64,000 nt of DNA from Amphibalanus amphitrite. Its lineage: Eukaryota > Arthropoda > Thecostraca > Balanomorpha > Balanidae. Made by a program: the position numbers and the translations under genes. The stretch covers positions 98,370 through 162,369 of the forward strand of contig NW_024882932.1 of assembly GCF_019059575.1 (NCBI RefSeq). The letters are read 5' to 3'. Positions 10,731 to 22,466 of the stretch are shown one piece after another; position 1 is the stretch's first letter, and each line of letters begins with the position of its first letter. Under the pieces are notes generated by a model that saw only the letters and a list, made by a program, of their open reading frames with translations, had not been told where the DNA came from and did no database searches.

Positions 10731-11461
10731 TCGTCGATTTCTGGCGCTGCCCGGGTATTTGTCCCAAAAGCCTCCTCCTCCTGGATCTGCAATTGGGGGT
10801 CAGTTGTCCTACCATTTCTTTTTTTTTCAAAAAACTCGTGTCAGGACTATGACGAAAAATAAGTGGCTTAAATCCGATGAGAAAACAGGATTTGGGGGTA
10901 ACCTATGTAGGTTTGGCTCCGTGACCTGGAATACCCCACCCCGCGCTGAAGCCCTGGATCCGCCAGTGGTCATAGGTCGGTGACCTGACATGACCTGAAA
11001 ATTGCGGTTGGTGTCAAAAGATCCGGCTTGAATCGAAATTCAGGTATGCCAAGCTTCATCTCTGTATCGCCGTGGCGTTCGGAGCTATCGCGAAAAAAAA
11101 AAACTATGGGGGGCGGCACCCCCCCCCCCCCCGGCCGGCGTGGGTGTAAGTGCCGCTTTTGTCTCGAGATTTGACGGGGGTCATTTCTCAGTTGTGCCGA
11201 TTTTCAACTGCCCTTCTCACTCATGTGTTTGGTGTCATCGTCCTTTACATATTGCTTGCGAGCCATTTGCTTGTTGTAACCTATCGGTACTTGGCAGTGT
11301 TTTTGGTGGTCACATAAGCAATGAGACTGAGCAGCGCCATCACTCAAGCCATCCGCTTGGCCAAAGGCAATGACTGTGGCGTTTGAGGCTTATCAGTGCC
11401 AGAGTTGTGACGTCATCTTTTATGTTACAGATAAAGGAGTTGAAGATGGACGGCTCTCGTC

Positions 11462-11579
11462 GGCAACGACCATACCATGCTGAAAATACCAGTTCCCGTC
11501 CGATCACTGAAGTCAAGGAGCACCGGGCCCGGTTAGTACTTGGATGGGTGACCGCCTGGGAACACCGGGTTTCGTTGTC
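11462..11579 (+). rRNA. 5S rRNA-type sequence, divergent single copy
   Basis: A 118-nt sequence begins GGCAACGACCATACCATGCT and ends TTTCGTTGTC, so the terminal helix can pair with one G-U. The internal control region is well kept: AGTCAAGGAGC followed by GGATGGGTGACCGCCTGGGA, and a TTTT stop lies at 11582-11585. Several positions differ from the animal consensus, for example GAAAATACC for GAATACACC and ACCGGGCCCGG for GTCGGGCGTGG. It is single, not in an array, so it may be a dispersed 5S pseudogene or the head of a 5S-derived SINE rather than a working rRNA gene. Confidence 0.7.
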
Positions 11580-11689
11580 ATTTTCACTTCTTCAATGGTG
11601 GCCACTGATTGCTATTTATCCCTTCACTGTTAATGCTCTTGCGACATGGCCAAGGGCGCCTCCCCCCATTCGAGTTGGGGGGCCCAGCT

Positions 11690-12840
11690 CGAAGGAATAA
11701 GGGCCCATTTGAGGCGGCCGAAGGTAATCCTTAGACCACCGAAGACCGTGTACAAAGGGCCCTCAAATGGCCTTAAAGGACCCTCAGATGGTCTCAAAAG
11801 GCCCTCAGATGGCCTCGAAGGGCCCTCAGATGACCTCAAAGGGCCCTCAGTTAGCGGCATAGGGCCCTCATCTGGTGTCAAAGGGCCCTTAGATGGTGTC
11901 AAAGGGCCCTCAGATGGTCTCGAAGGGCCCCAGATGGCCTTAAGGGGCCATCAGATGACCTCCAAGGGCTCTCAGCTGGCCTTAAAGGGCCCTCAGATGG
12001 CCTCAAAGGGCCCTCAGCTAACGTCAATCGCCAGCTGGTGCCAGATGGCCCTCAGCTGGCGCCAAATGGCCATCAGAAGGCCTCAAACGGTCCTCAACTG
12101 GAGTCCAGCGGTCCTCAGTTGGCGTCAAGCGGCCCTCAGAAAGCCTCAAGGGGCCCTCAGAAAGCCTCAAGGGGCTCTCAGAAGGCCTTAAAGAGCGTCA
12201 AAGGGTCTTGAACTAGCGTCAGAGGGCCCCCCAGCTGATGTCAGAGGGCCCTGAGCTAGCGTCAAACTTAAAGGGCCCTTAGCTGGTGTCAGAGGGCCCC
12301 AGTTGGTGTCAGAGGGTCATCCATTGGCGTCTAATGGCCATCAGAAGGCCCAAAAACGGTCCTCAGCTGGCGTCCAACGGTCCTCAGCTGACGTCAAAAG
12401 GCCCTCAAAAGGCCTCAAAGACCCCCCGACTGCTCAAAGGGCCCTTAGAAGGCCTCAATGGGAACTCCAAAGACGTTAAACGGCCCTCAAAAGGCTTGAA
12501 AGGGCCCTCTGCTGATGGCAAAGGGCTCGCACCTGAGTGCGAGCCTTGTCAAAAACGGACCTGAGAAACCTTGCCGACCCTGGTTATCTGCGGGACTCCT
12601 ACAGTTACCTGAGTGGCCCCCGTTTACTGAGGGGCCCTGGTTATTGATGGGGTCCCTGGTTACTTGAGGCCATCTGAGGGCCCTTTAAGGCCATCTGAGA
12701 GCCCTTCGAGGTCATCTGAGGCCCCTTAAGGCCTGGTTACCAGAGGGGCCCATGGTCACCTGGTGGGCCCCTGATCAATTGAAAACCCCTGGTCATCTGA
12801 AACGCCCCTGATTACCTAAAGGGTCCCTGATCACTTGGAT
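11690..12840 (+). repeat. GGGCCCTCAGATGGCCTCAAA satellite
   Basis: Over 1.1 kb of about 25-bp units GGGCCCTCAGATGGCCTCAAA, decaying toward the right (GGTCCCTGGTTACTTGAGG types after 12590). Frames of 181 and 92 codons here are repeat translations. It is related to, but distinct from, the 200-bp higher-order array. Confidence 0.8.
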
Positions 12841-13540
12841 TCAGTGACATAGCAAGGGAGCGAGGGGGTACGTGCCCGTTCTCGGGTTTAGGGTTTCTTC
12901 GAAACCGAGGGGCCCTGCGGCGCCAGTTGGTAGCAGAGGGTTCGTGCTGGCCGCACTTCAACTCGGAAGGACACCACAGGGCTTGTGGGGCACGTTATTG
13001 GCTCCTATGTAGCCACAATTATCTTCATAAAGGCCCAATGCCGGTTTCTGAGAGACCTCGCCGGCCGCTCAGGGCCCTAGTAATGGCCAACGAGGGATTG
13101 GCTGCTATCGCTCCACATCCGTCTGTGATAGACACACGGCCCACACCAGTGTTTCTAAAGGCACCCACAACGGCAACTGCGAGGCCCCTCGCGCCACCTC
13201 CACAGTGTTCCATTTTTCAGACTTTTTGGTGGCAAATTACACCTAATGGGGAAAATACTTTCATCCCTAAAATACGAATGACCGACTTAGCTTCCTCTCT
13301 GAAAAAAAAGTTTCATGTATTTCCAACAGCCAGTTTACATGTCACTTGACAGGTTGATGCACCCACATTTTTGTTTCACAACCTGTCAAGATTCTGACAT
13401 GAAATCCTGGTTTATCAGTTGGCATACAAATTGGCATTATACCATTTTGCAAATACACTTTGGTTATTTATTTCCTTTTTTCTCATCCTACGATTTTTTT
13501 TTCTCCGTCAGCACACCCATTCAAAATCCAATTTTAGAAC
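12841..13540. other. hAT-like terminus, otherwise unassigned
   Basis: CAGTGACATAGCAAGGGAGC at 12842 resembles a hAT left end, but no partner or duplication was found. The region 13200-13540 is AT-rich with no recognisable coding content. Confidence 0.3.
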
Positions 13541-13544
13541 ACTG

Positions 13545-13865
13545 CACCTCCAAGGGACCCCCCACCAGCGCATCTTAAGGGCCTACATCGGCGGCTCTGA
13601 GAGTCCCCACACCGGCGCCTCTGAGGGCCACGTATCAGTGACTCTGAGGGCCTCTTACTAGCCTCTGAGTGTCCTTGCCAGCCTATGAAGGGCCACTTCC
13701 CACTTGCAGGCCATTTTGCAGGGCCACACACATGCCAATGATGGCCCCACCAGTGTCTCTAAGCCCTAAGACCCTGCAACGGCGCCTGTGAGGACCCAAC
13801 ACCAGCGCATCTGACGGCCTTTCACTGGCACCTCTGAGCGCGCCACACACCGGTGACTCTGAGGA
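13545..13865 (+). repeat. CTCTGAGGGCC satellite block
   Basis: About 300 bp of the CTCTGAGGGCCACG / GGCGCCTCTGAGGG degenerate theme. It ends at the near-palindrome CTCGCTCGCTTCGCTCGCTC (13867-13886), which also occurs near 49695. Confidence 0.6.
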
Positions 13866-13889
13866 GCTCGCTCGCTTCGCTCGCTCGTA

Positions 13890-15638
13890 GAATACCATGT
13901 ACATTAGGCATTAGTGTACGTACATTAGGCACACTCCTCGGGCATAAATGGCACTTTTACTCGCCAATTTTCCACATTTTCTCATGCAAAGACCGTTTTA
14001 AAGAGACCCGTCTGCTAGTGAAACTGGACCCACCGTGCCTTCCTCCTCCCATCGAAATGTCCTGGATACATCCTTGCCTGAGCTGACCCCGGGCCCCCGG
14101 GTGACTCGCGGGCCCGGGGTCAGGTGACCAGCAGGTGACCCCCTCTTGGGCGAAATTCTGGGTACGTGTCCGACATGCATCGTACATAGTCCTGTTGATT
14201 TGATTCATCGGTTAAACATTAAATATAAGTTATAAGCTGGATCTCTAGTCTGTGATCCCGCATCGTAACAGATATAATGACATTTCATGTCGATGTGCCT
14301 AAAACAATATGCGAATATACGTGAAAAAGGAGTGCTGCTCCCGCTCCTACACAACCGGGCCAAACCAAACAGTGACCGGCCCCTGCTACTAGTATCAGCC
14401 ACCCGGGCCGGCCGGCAGTTAGTCGCTGCCCGGGGCTGATTTCTGAGGGACTTGCAAAAATGTTTATTATTGAAATGTTTTACGTAATAAATTAGATGAT
14501 TAGGTATATGTACGGGCTCTGAGTCGCATTTGAGAAAAAACATGCTAGCGTAAAAATATTAATGTTTTGAAAATTAAGCTAGTTCCGAAATAATTGTTTT
14601 ACCATGTATTGACAAAAGCTCAAGCTTCAAACCAACCGAAATACATATAACCCCGTGGGCCGTATTTCTTTTTTTTGGGGGGGGGCCCTTCGGCATGGGG
14701 GGCCCAGTTCGAGGGTCGTGCCCCCCCCCCCCCCATTCAAAAATCCTGTGTGCGCGCCTGGACATGGCCCGTGCCCTGCACACTGTACAGTATATCTAAA
14801 AAGTATGTCCCCTGGTTTGGCTCTCCCACAGGAGGCGAATCGGTAACTTGGCTGAATCCCAATTGCGGCACCCGGCCGCCAGGGTCGCTGCCGCGCGAGC
14901 GGCCTTGACCGCTCGCATGTCATTGGCAGTTCGGTCCCTCCCCATCTATACCGAGGTGGGGAGGGGAGAAGAGGGGAAGAGAGGGAAGGGAGCGGCTTTC
15001 GCTCGGCACTTGGCGATACCTGGCTGACCCCGCGCTCCCTCCTGCCCTCAGGCGAAGACCGACTTCCTGGCCTGTAGCGGCCCAGCGGAAAACCGAGCTC
15101 GCGGGGCGCGACTCCATTGGCCCAATCTTATAAATGGAATGCTGTCGTATTCACGGCATTAGATAATATTAATAGTGATACCAGCAGTGGATGTGGTAAA
15201 ATACAGTCCAAAATAAACGAAAGCACACGATTCGTGCATAATGCGCCCTCCCATTCAAATAAGCCCGCCCACTTCGATAGATGGTGTAGTTTCTTAGGGC
15301 GTAAAAGATGCAAAACACTACCGATTTTTTTTTTTTTTTGCTCGGCCACTGGGACCGACAATATACAATTGACTGAAATGCATGAAAACCATTTTGCATT
15401 TAGGTAATAGCCGTTTTCTGCACCCAAACTTTAGCCAGTGACACCCTGTCCATTCTAAAGCGTTTATAAGATTGGTCCCAGCACCCGATTTTATATGAGT
15501 AAGTCGTGTAGCCAGGAGCCTGCCACTAATAGGGTTAAAAAGCATCTTATTTCTAACGAATTTATTATTATGGCCACTTTTACAGGACGTCTATAGAGCT
15601 TTGACTTTCACATTTCTTCCTCGTTCAGGAGAAACGTT
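13890..15638. other. No gene seen
   Basis: Contains GC palindromes near 14088-14120, paired G-run and C-run at 14677-14686 and 14721-14734, and a GC-rich patch at 14860-15110. I found no homologous coding sequence or splice-bounded frame. Confidence 0.4.
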
Positions 15639-15800
15639 TTAACCCTCACCGGACCTTCAGGTTTTCTGAATACCGAGGGGACGTTGGGGGTTGGAAGTGA
15701 GGAAACAACCCCCTTCGCCGATTCGCCCCTAATTGAGCTAGAGCCTCACGAAAGAAACGATCGTGTGCGTCGTTACGAAATGCAGCGATTGGTCTCCGAT

Positions 15801-16287
15801 TTAAAGGGACCCTCCCACCTTAACATTAGATTTGAGTTGAGATAGCCAAAATGGGGTCCCTAGCTCACAATTACCGGTTTCGGCACTCACAACATCGAGA
15901 AATGCCTTAAATCGGAAATATTGAATTTCAAAATTGCAGCATTTTGATTCAGAGGGGCTAATGCTTAGGAATACCCCTCTGAATGTGTGACGTCAGCGCA
16001 AATATCTAACGATTTTTAAATGTTTGACTAAAACGTTTTGTAGCACGCGGTAGTATATGCTACTTGCGCGCAACATCTGCCGCAAACGCCGCACTTCTAA
16101 AATTAAGTCGCTAGAAACAGCGGAGATCCCAAAAAAAGTAAACAAAAGTAAAAGTCTAATATCTTGAAAACCGGTGAATATTTTTCGGTGAAATTTGGTA
16201 GATGTTCGTTTTCGCTCTTTCTGAACCGAGCGACATCACTTTCATGCCAATTCATAAACTTTTTTGAAGGTGGGAGGGTCCCTTTAA
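15801..16287. mobile_element. TTAA MITE, family M (M1)
   Basis: A 487-bp element: TTAAAGGGACCCTCCCACCTT at the left and its inverted copy at the right, with TTAA (15801-15804 and 16284-16287) as target duplication. No coding capacity. It is inserted at D1's conserved AATTTTAAGGTCC site. The ends differ from the CCC group; piggyBac-like and Kolobok-like origins both use TTAA and I cannot separate them. Confidence 0.8.
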
Positions 16288-16460
16288 GGACCAGGGTCAG
16301 CCGATGACTTCGGAGGTCAGGTCAAGTGGCCCAAGGCACAGGTTCGGTTTTTGGTAAATAACTTCGCTAAAAATGATCGCAGATCCGCGATTTTAGCAGC
16401 ATCGTGTTTGTCTAGCTCAGGCGTGTCGAATGGTATGCTTTTTCTTCGGGTGAGATCAAC

Positions 16461-17261
16461 TTAACCCTCGCCCGTATAAAGGGAAGGGGGTCGAACGGAC
16501 CCCCTCCCTCGGTTTTTCGCGAATAACTCGCGTAAAAAGCGGCCGATCGCGACGAAACTTTCAGTACCCTCGCGTTAATCAATTTTACACCCACTCTGAA
16601 ATTGTCATGACCCTGACCTTAATGACCTTTGACCTGCGACCTACTTTTCGAGACCATGTTTGGCCGGAATCGCGATTCGGCGTATGTCGGCTCGCATTAG
16701 CGGCGCGTTTGCAGTCTTTTCGTGGTTTTAAGCGTTCAAACATGGGATATGATCTTGCTTCCATGCATTAGGGTGGGTGTCAAGGTCACCGGAAAGTCAG
16801 GTCAGGTCATTGACATATGAACATTTACGAAGTAGTTTTGGTGCCCTCGTAACATGTTGCGAAGCTGTCAGAGGCGGTTGCCACCTACTACGAATACCCT
16901 TACTGGTTGACCTGACCTGACCTGACCCGACCTGGCCTAAATGCATGAAGACATCATCTGTGATCAAAACTAACATGACATTCGTGATCAGCACCCCGAA
17001 AACCCCATAGCAGCCACGCTTTACGACTTTCTAACAGGTCCCGATTTCCCCGACTTTTGGGTCATTGACCTGACCTGGAAAGTCAACCGATGACCTAGGA
17101 CCTTAAAATTGGGTATCATCGACTTCCTCTCGTCACGGCCAACACGCTCGTTTTTTCCGCGAAGCTCTAGCTCGATCAGGGGCGAAACGGCAAGGGGGGG
17201 GGGTCCAACGGACCCTTATACGTTTGAGGCTGGAAAAAAACACCAATACGGGCGAGAGTTA
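16461..17261 (+). mobile_element. TTAA element, family B, compact copy (B2)
   Basis: The best intact B copy, about 800 bp: TTAACCCTCGCCCGTAT at 16461 and AATACGGGCGAGAGTTA at 17261. It has hairpins at 16484-16507 and 17199-17216, TGACCTGACCTGACCTGACC at 16908-16927, and the uninterrupted ACCTTAAAATTGGGTATC site at 17100-17117. It was inserted in a D TTAA; the right duplication has decayed by one base. Confidence 0.8.
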
Positions 17262-17576
17262 GGTGTTAACCTCGGGTCAAGGTCAGGTCACAGCCCGTCA
17301 GGTCACGAAGCTGGTCAAAGGAGGTCATATTGCATATCAATCGATTCGGCAGGTCTTTTCATGTCCATTAGTGGCTTTATCGACTCGGTAGCTTTATTTG
17401 ATCGGGAGTTATTGACGAAAAACTGATAGCCTTAGTTACGTGATAAATGACGTCACGCAAGATCAACAAAGCAAAATTGAAGCATCAGACCTTGCAAGGA
17501 GCGCATGAAATCACGATTCCGTGTGCTTGAGAATTTGAGATAGTTGTATATCATTTCCGGACCAAACTAGCAATTT

Positions 17577-20141
17577 CAGTGGCGGTCGCAGGGGGGGCCA
17601 TCAGGGCCATGGCCCCCCAAAGGCAAATCAGGGGGGGCCATCATATCATTTGGCCCCCCCCAAACAACCGATGGGCCCCCATGGCCGTATGGGGCCCTGT
17701 CCCGTATTCGATTGTCACGAGGCTCGAGAAACCCACGCCAGCTATTAACAGCTCTCATACCAGTCTTTGAGGGTCCTACACGGACCTCTGAGGGCCCTTC
17801 AGTGGCGGTCATGCGTCCACATTGACCGCTGAGGACCCACATTGACCTCTGAGGGCCCTCCACTGGCCTTTGAGGGCCCCTAAACCGGCCTTAGGGGCCC
17901 AACCGGCGTCTGAGAGTCTCACACCGGCATCTGGTGGCCTCATTTCTGTCTCTCGAGTCCCAAGACCAGCCTTTAATAATTGTCTCTGAGGGCCCTGCGC
18001 TGAATTCTGAAGACCCGATGTCGGCCTCTAAGAGCCCGCATCGGCCTCTGGGGGCCCATCTTGGCCTTTGAGGGCCCTCCGCTGGTTTCTGGGTTCCAAT
18101 GCCGGCCCATGCCGGCCTTTTAGGGCCCAAACTGACCTCTAAGGGCCCATGCTGGCCTGTAAGGACCCACATTAGCCTCTGAGGGCCCCCGCACTGGATT
18201 CTGAAGACCCAATGCCGGCCGACCCGCATCGGCGTCTGAGGGCCCATCTTGGCCTTTGAGGGCCCACCTTGGCCTTTGAGGGCCCTCCGCTGGCCTCTGG
18301 GGTCCAATGCCGGCCCATGCCGGTCTTTTAGGGCCCCACACTGACCTCTGAGGGCCCCATGCTGGCCTGTAAGGACACACATTAGTCTCTATGGGCCCCG
18401 CACTGAATTCTGAAGACCTGATGCCGGCCTCTAAGGGCCCGCATCGGCCTCTGAGGGCCCATCTTGACCTTCGAGGGCCGTCTACTGGCCTCTGGGGTCC
18501 AACGCCGGCCAATGCCAGTCTTTTAGGGTCCCATTCTGACCTCTGAGGGCCCCATGCTGGCCTGTAAGGGCCCACATTAGCCTCTGAGGGCCCTCCCCCG
18601 CACTGAATTCTGAAGACCCGATGCCGGCCTCTAAGGGTCAGCATCGGCTTCTGAGGGCCCATCGTGGCCTATGAGGGCCTTCTGTCTGGGGTCCAACGCC
18701 GGCCTATGCCGGTCTTCTAGGGCCCCACACTGACCTCTGAGGGCCCGTGCTGGCCTGTAAGGACCCACCTTAGCCTCTGAGGGCCCCGCACGAGCTTCTG
18801 AAGACCCGATGCCGGCCTCTAAGGGCCCGCATCGGCCTCTGAGAGCCCATCTTGGCCTTTGAGGGCCCTCTACTGGCCTCTGGGTCCAACGCCGGCTCAT
18901 GTCGGTCTTTTAGGGCCCCCACGCTAACCTCTGTGGGCTCCATGCTGGCCTGTAAGGGCCCACATTGGCCTCTGAGTGCCCAATTCGGTCTCTGATGGTC
19001 TCAAACTGCCCTTTGCAGGCCCTGTGCTGGCCCATAAGGGCCCAAACCAGCCTTTAAAAGTCCCACATCGGCCTCTGATGGTCCCATTTCTGTCTCTGGG
19101 ACCCAAACTGACCCTTATGTGCCTCTGAGGGCCCCGTACTGGCTTCTGAAGGATCGATGCCGGCTTCTGAAGACCCATTACGGTCTTTAAGTGCCTCATA
19201 CCGACACCTGATGCACCACACTAGCCTCTGAGGGGCCCCAAACTGGCCTATGAGGTCTCTACACCGGCCAATGATGGCCCTGTTATGTTCTCTGGGGGTC
19301 TCATGCCCTACCTTCGGGGGTCATGCACTTGCCTCTGAAGGCTCACATCAGCCTCTAGGGCCCTACCTGGGCCTTTGAGGCCCTTCGCTGACCCTTGGGT
19401 CCAACGCCTGCCTCTGGGGGGTCTGACACCGTACTCTAAGGGCCCCATTGCAGCCTCTAGGCGATAGGTATCGCCGAAGCGCTATCGATGGGCCCATAGG
19501 TGTAGGAACCATGGGTGCAGTGGGCGCAGTTGCACCAACAATAATTCTGCAGTGAGTGCAGACAATGTATTCTGCATCCACAACAATCTGGAACAAACCC
19601 CCCTGTTCTCAGCAACACTACTTTCCATGCAGCACGACAAATTTAGGATATTTTGCCCACTATCCATCTTTCGAAGCATTTGCTACTGTTATGATCTTCA
19701 AAACTTACATTTGTGCCCAAGTAAAAAAAAAAGATGAAACGGAACACATGTGATTGAACAGTGAACAGATACCGATGACCCACTGTCAAAAGTTTTAGCA
19801 CGATGATCTTAGAAAATGGCAAAGTTAGCCGCCTAAGCCGCCTTTACTTTTGCGGTAATCCATTCACAGTTGCGTGAATTATTGACAAAATCAATGCTTC
19901 AAAATGCACTTATCGGTACCTTTTCGACATGGTACACCCTCAAAGCTCGCATTGAGCCTCCGCTCGGGTGCCGCTCCCTACCCCCCCCCCCCCCGCTTCA
20001 CCGGCAATGGCCTGGATTTATGCACCCGTGCACTACGCCCATGGGCCCCTTTAAGCTAGCACCGGGCCCCCCGGGTCAGCGCAGGGGCCCCTTTGCCAAG
20101 TTGGCCCCCCCCCCCAAACTCCAAGTCTGCGACCGCCCCTG
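17577..20141. mobile_element. hAT element filled with satellite, TSD AGCAATTT
   Basis: The left end CAGTGGCGGTCGCAG and right end CTGCGACCGCCCCTG are inverted copies, and AGCAATTT occurs exactly at 17569-17576 and 20142-20149. Of 2,565 bp, roughly 1.7 kb is GGCCTCTGAGGGCCC satellite. No transposase is seen. Removing it rejoins D1 (ACTAGCAATTTCCATATTCC). Confidence 0.9.
17960..18930 (+). repeat. Higher-order satellite, about 200-bp unit, five copies
   Basis: Within the 30-bp GGCCTCTGAGGGCCC theme, the landmark GAATTCTGAAGACC (or a close variant) recurs near 18001, 18196, 18402, 18603 and 18790, giving a unit of about 190-206 bp. Frames of 163 and 180 codons on the minus strand are translations of this array. 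Confidence 0.8.
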
Positions 20142-20460
20142 AGCAATTTCCATATTCCCCTGACTTTTAATGGTGAGAGACTGACCTGATCTCAGGCGAC
20201 CCTTCAGAAAATCCTAGATATACATTTATACAAGTTGTGAGACCTCTCGATCATACTATAAGATCCTGTAAGTTTCATCTCCCTATGAAAGCTCTGCACT
20301 GAGGGTGTTGCGAAGTTGGAACATTTTAGCATAGTCCTAAAATGTTCATTTTAGGACAGTTTAGGACAGTTTCACACAGTTCATTTTAGGACTGCTCATT
20401 TATGACGTCATAGATCAGTGACCTGACTTGACTTAAAAATGCGGTTGGCGTAAAAAAAAT

Positions 20461-21431
20461 TCGACTTATCAAATCCCGACTAAAAAAAATCGACATATAA
20501 TCCGGTTAATCAAATCCCGACCATGTTTTTACCTGGCCATTAATGTTCTAGCCTTACAGGTGATTGTTTGAACGCGGAAGATGCTGAATCTTGGTTAACC
20601 CCATACTTATCGTATGATAAAGAACGTCAGTGTTAGAAAGTTAATTAACAATTTTATTTAGGATAGTTTAATTCAAGTGGGTATAATCCGACTTGACAAT
20701 TTACTAGGAGGGTTTTGCAGCGCTATTAGTTCGGCATTTAATTATAAATCATTGCTAATTTCGATCCGGATATCGTTATTCAATGCTGGCCTTTGCGTCC
20801 TAAGAAAAGTTGTTTATACCTAGTCATGAAGGCTTGCATTGCCATTGACCCATACTTTCCATTTTTCAGCACCATTATTCGCCGTAGTTGACCAGGTGTT
20901 TTTCTTCAGCTCTCCCCTGAATCCTTTGGCTTAGACCTGGCGTATCACCCGTGCATCGCAAGACGCATCTACCACACACAAGTTCATGATCCCCACGAAC
21001 CTACATCAGCGTCCGTTCGCTTGGTGTGTGACCCCTTGACCTTTGGCCGCGACAACTGCCAGCTTGCCGGAGCACCCCTCCCTACACGCGCTGCCCCGCA
21101 CGCTCCCCTCCCTCCCCCCCCCCCCGGGTCGTGTCACGAAGTTTCGGGCTTACGCTACTACCGGCCGCTGCGCAGCTGTCACCTAGCGCTTGGGAATGTG
21201 TGGTCTGGTGCGGATTCAGCCAACTACCGGCTCGCGACACCAGCGCATTCTTTTTAGACACACTGTACACGTCTTCTATTTATTATGATTCGATAAGCTT
21301 CTTTTTGCACACTGGTTCTAGCTACATGTCATTGGAAACGGGACTGTAACCATCGAAAGACGTTCAACGAATTTGCTTCGTGGGGCCGAGATATCACTAT
21401 GTTGCCAAAAAGCAGTGGTATGTCCTCTCCA
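20461..21431. other. No gene seen
   Basis: AT-rich to 20900, then mixed sequence with a C-run at 21115-21126. No coding homology or splice-bounded frame recognised. Confidence 0.4.
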
Positions 21432-22207
21432 TTCACCCTCGCCGGACCTATTGGCTTTCTCCATACGCGTCGGCCGAGGGGGAGGGGGTGGCAGGTACAC
21501 TCGGGGGCAGATTGATGTTCTACAACTCTTTATCCACCGGGTTCCTATGGCTCAGCGTTGGCAGCAGCCGCCTGGTACCGGTAGACTGTGCCGCTTCACT
21601 TACTTGTCAAGCGGCACAGCCTACCCACACCGTATGCCACCGTTCTGGGTCGGTGGCTGGAAGGCGATGTGGGCCGCCTGTGACGTCAGCGCAGCGGTGA
21701 GGGCCGAGCCCGGAGGCATGGCTCGGGTCGGCGCGGCGCGGCGGCTGGCGAGGGCTGGGGAGTGAGGTGGGGTGGGAGCACGGACCATCGCGCGGCGGAG
21801 CGAGTGTAGTTAACTTTCGCGTCTCAAGGCGCCAATTATTCTACCTAACAATTGTGCTAAAGCAGTTGTTAAAATTTCGTATTCCCAAGACAGCGCCAGA
21901 CAGACAAGATCATCATACTTGCCATGCACATTACGACACACTTAAACGTGGTATTGGGACAGCCGATAGAATTTATATCACACGTGCATCGAGTTGCGGA
22001 GCTACATTGTTTTTAACAGATAAGTATTAAGGCATTGATTGAGCTCATTGGTGTCTATTATTTCGCACAGCAATCGTCCAGAGACGTGGGAACTGGGGTT
22101 TTTGGATAGCGCGGCGTCCCAACTTTAAGCAACTCTTACTGTTCCTCTAATGTGTGGTCGCAGCCACCAATAGCAAACCGTTCCATCCAGGAACAAATAA
22201 ATCGAGC

Positions 22208-22286
22208 ACCTTGGGACGGTTCGAACCGGGTTTCTCCAACCGGTCACCCTACGACGCTACCGTGTATTCACTGAGCTGCCGAAACC
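22208..22286 (-). repeat. tRNA-like sequence in left arm of E1
   Basis: The reverse complement shows an A-box-like AGCTCAGTGAATACACGG and a B-box GGTTCGAACCG about 45 bp apart. The acceptor and T stems do not pair, so it is not a functional tRNA. It mirrors the plus-strand copy at 22385. Confidence 0.5.
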
Positions 22287-22384
22287 AGCGACCACCCGCT
22301 GCGGTCAAACGCGATCAAATGTCAGAATACTGTCACTGGCGGTCAGCGGGTCAATGTCATTTTGTTTTGTGCAGACGTGGATCA

Positions 22385-22466
22385 TTCTCGGTAGCTCAGT
22401 GGATGAACGCTCGTGTCGTGAATTGGCCGGTGGGAGAAGCCCGGTTCGAACCCCCTGAGTGGCCGA
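22385..22466 (+). repeat. tRNA-like sequence in right arm of E1
   Basis: GGTAGCTCAGTGGATGAACG (A-box) and CCGGTTCGAACCCCC (B-box) are spaced as in a tRNA gene, but the acceptor and T stems are broken. It could serve as an internal RNA polymerase III promoter; that is inference. Confidence 0.55.

Larger units (their letters stand above)
1243..10968. mobile_element. hAT composite, 9.7 kb, TSD GTCATAGG
   Basis: The left end CACTGGCGGATCCAGGG starts at 1243 and the exact inverted copy ends at 10968. Both sides carry the same 8-bp duplication GTCATAGG (1235-1242 and 10969-10976), as expected of hAT transposition. No transposase is recognisable. The interior holds satellite blocks plus later insertions: A1, B0 (with a Tc1-like element and a LINE) and a small hAT. 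Confidence 0.75.
1209..11149. mobile_element. TTAA element, family D, split copy (D0)
   Basis: Only 1209-1242 and 10969-11149 are family D sequence; between them sits a hAT composite. Joining the flanks restores a D segment like those at 20400-20450 and 50640-50680. The right end has a G6CGGCAC14-type hairpin at 11108-11132 and a decayed GGCGTGGGTGTAA end near 11149. The D left part is missing or lies left of F0. Confidence 0.6.
15639..20460 (+). mobile_element. TTAA element, family D, with three insertions (D1)
   Basis: The left end TTAACCCTCACCGGACC starts at 15639 with a GGGGGTT...AACCCCC hairpin at 15687-15714. D sequence resumes after M1 (16288), after B2 (17262) and after the hAT (20142), each time in register with the D copies at 23200-23930 and 49990-50680. 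The right end decays near 20460. Confidence 0.65.

Noticed and set aside
11646-12564. Open frames of 181 and 92 codons
   Set aside because: Translations of the GGGCCCTCAGATGGCCTCAAA satellite; the residue pattern follows the DNA period.
17576-18900. Minus-strand frames of 163, 180 and 89 codons
   Set aside because: By-products of the 30-bp/200-bp satellite in a hAT element, with no domain similarity.
17960-18930. CRISPR-like regular spacing
   Set aside because: Unit lengths vary, the spacers are themselves satellite, and the context is eukaryotic.
22385-22466. Functional tRNA gene
   Set aside because: A- and B-boxes are present but the acceptor and T stems do not pair, and the sequence is duplicated inverted in a fold-back element.
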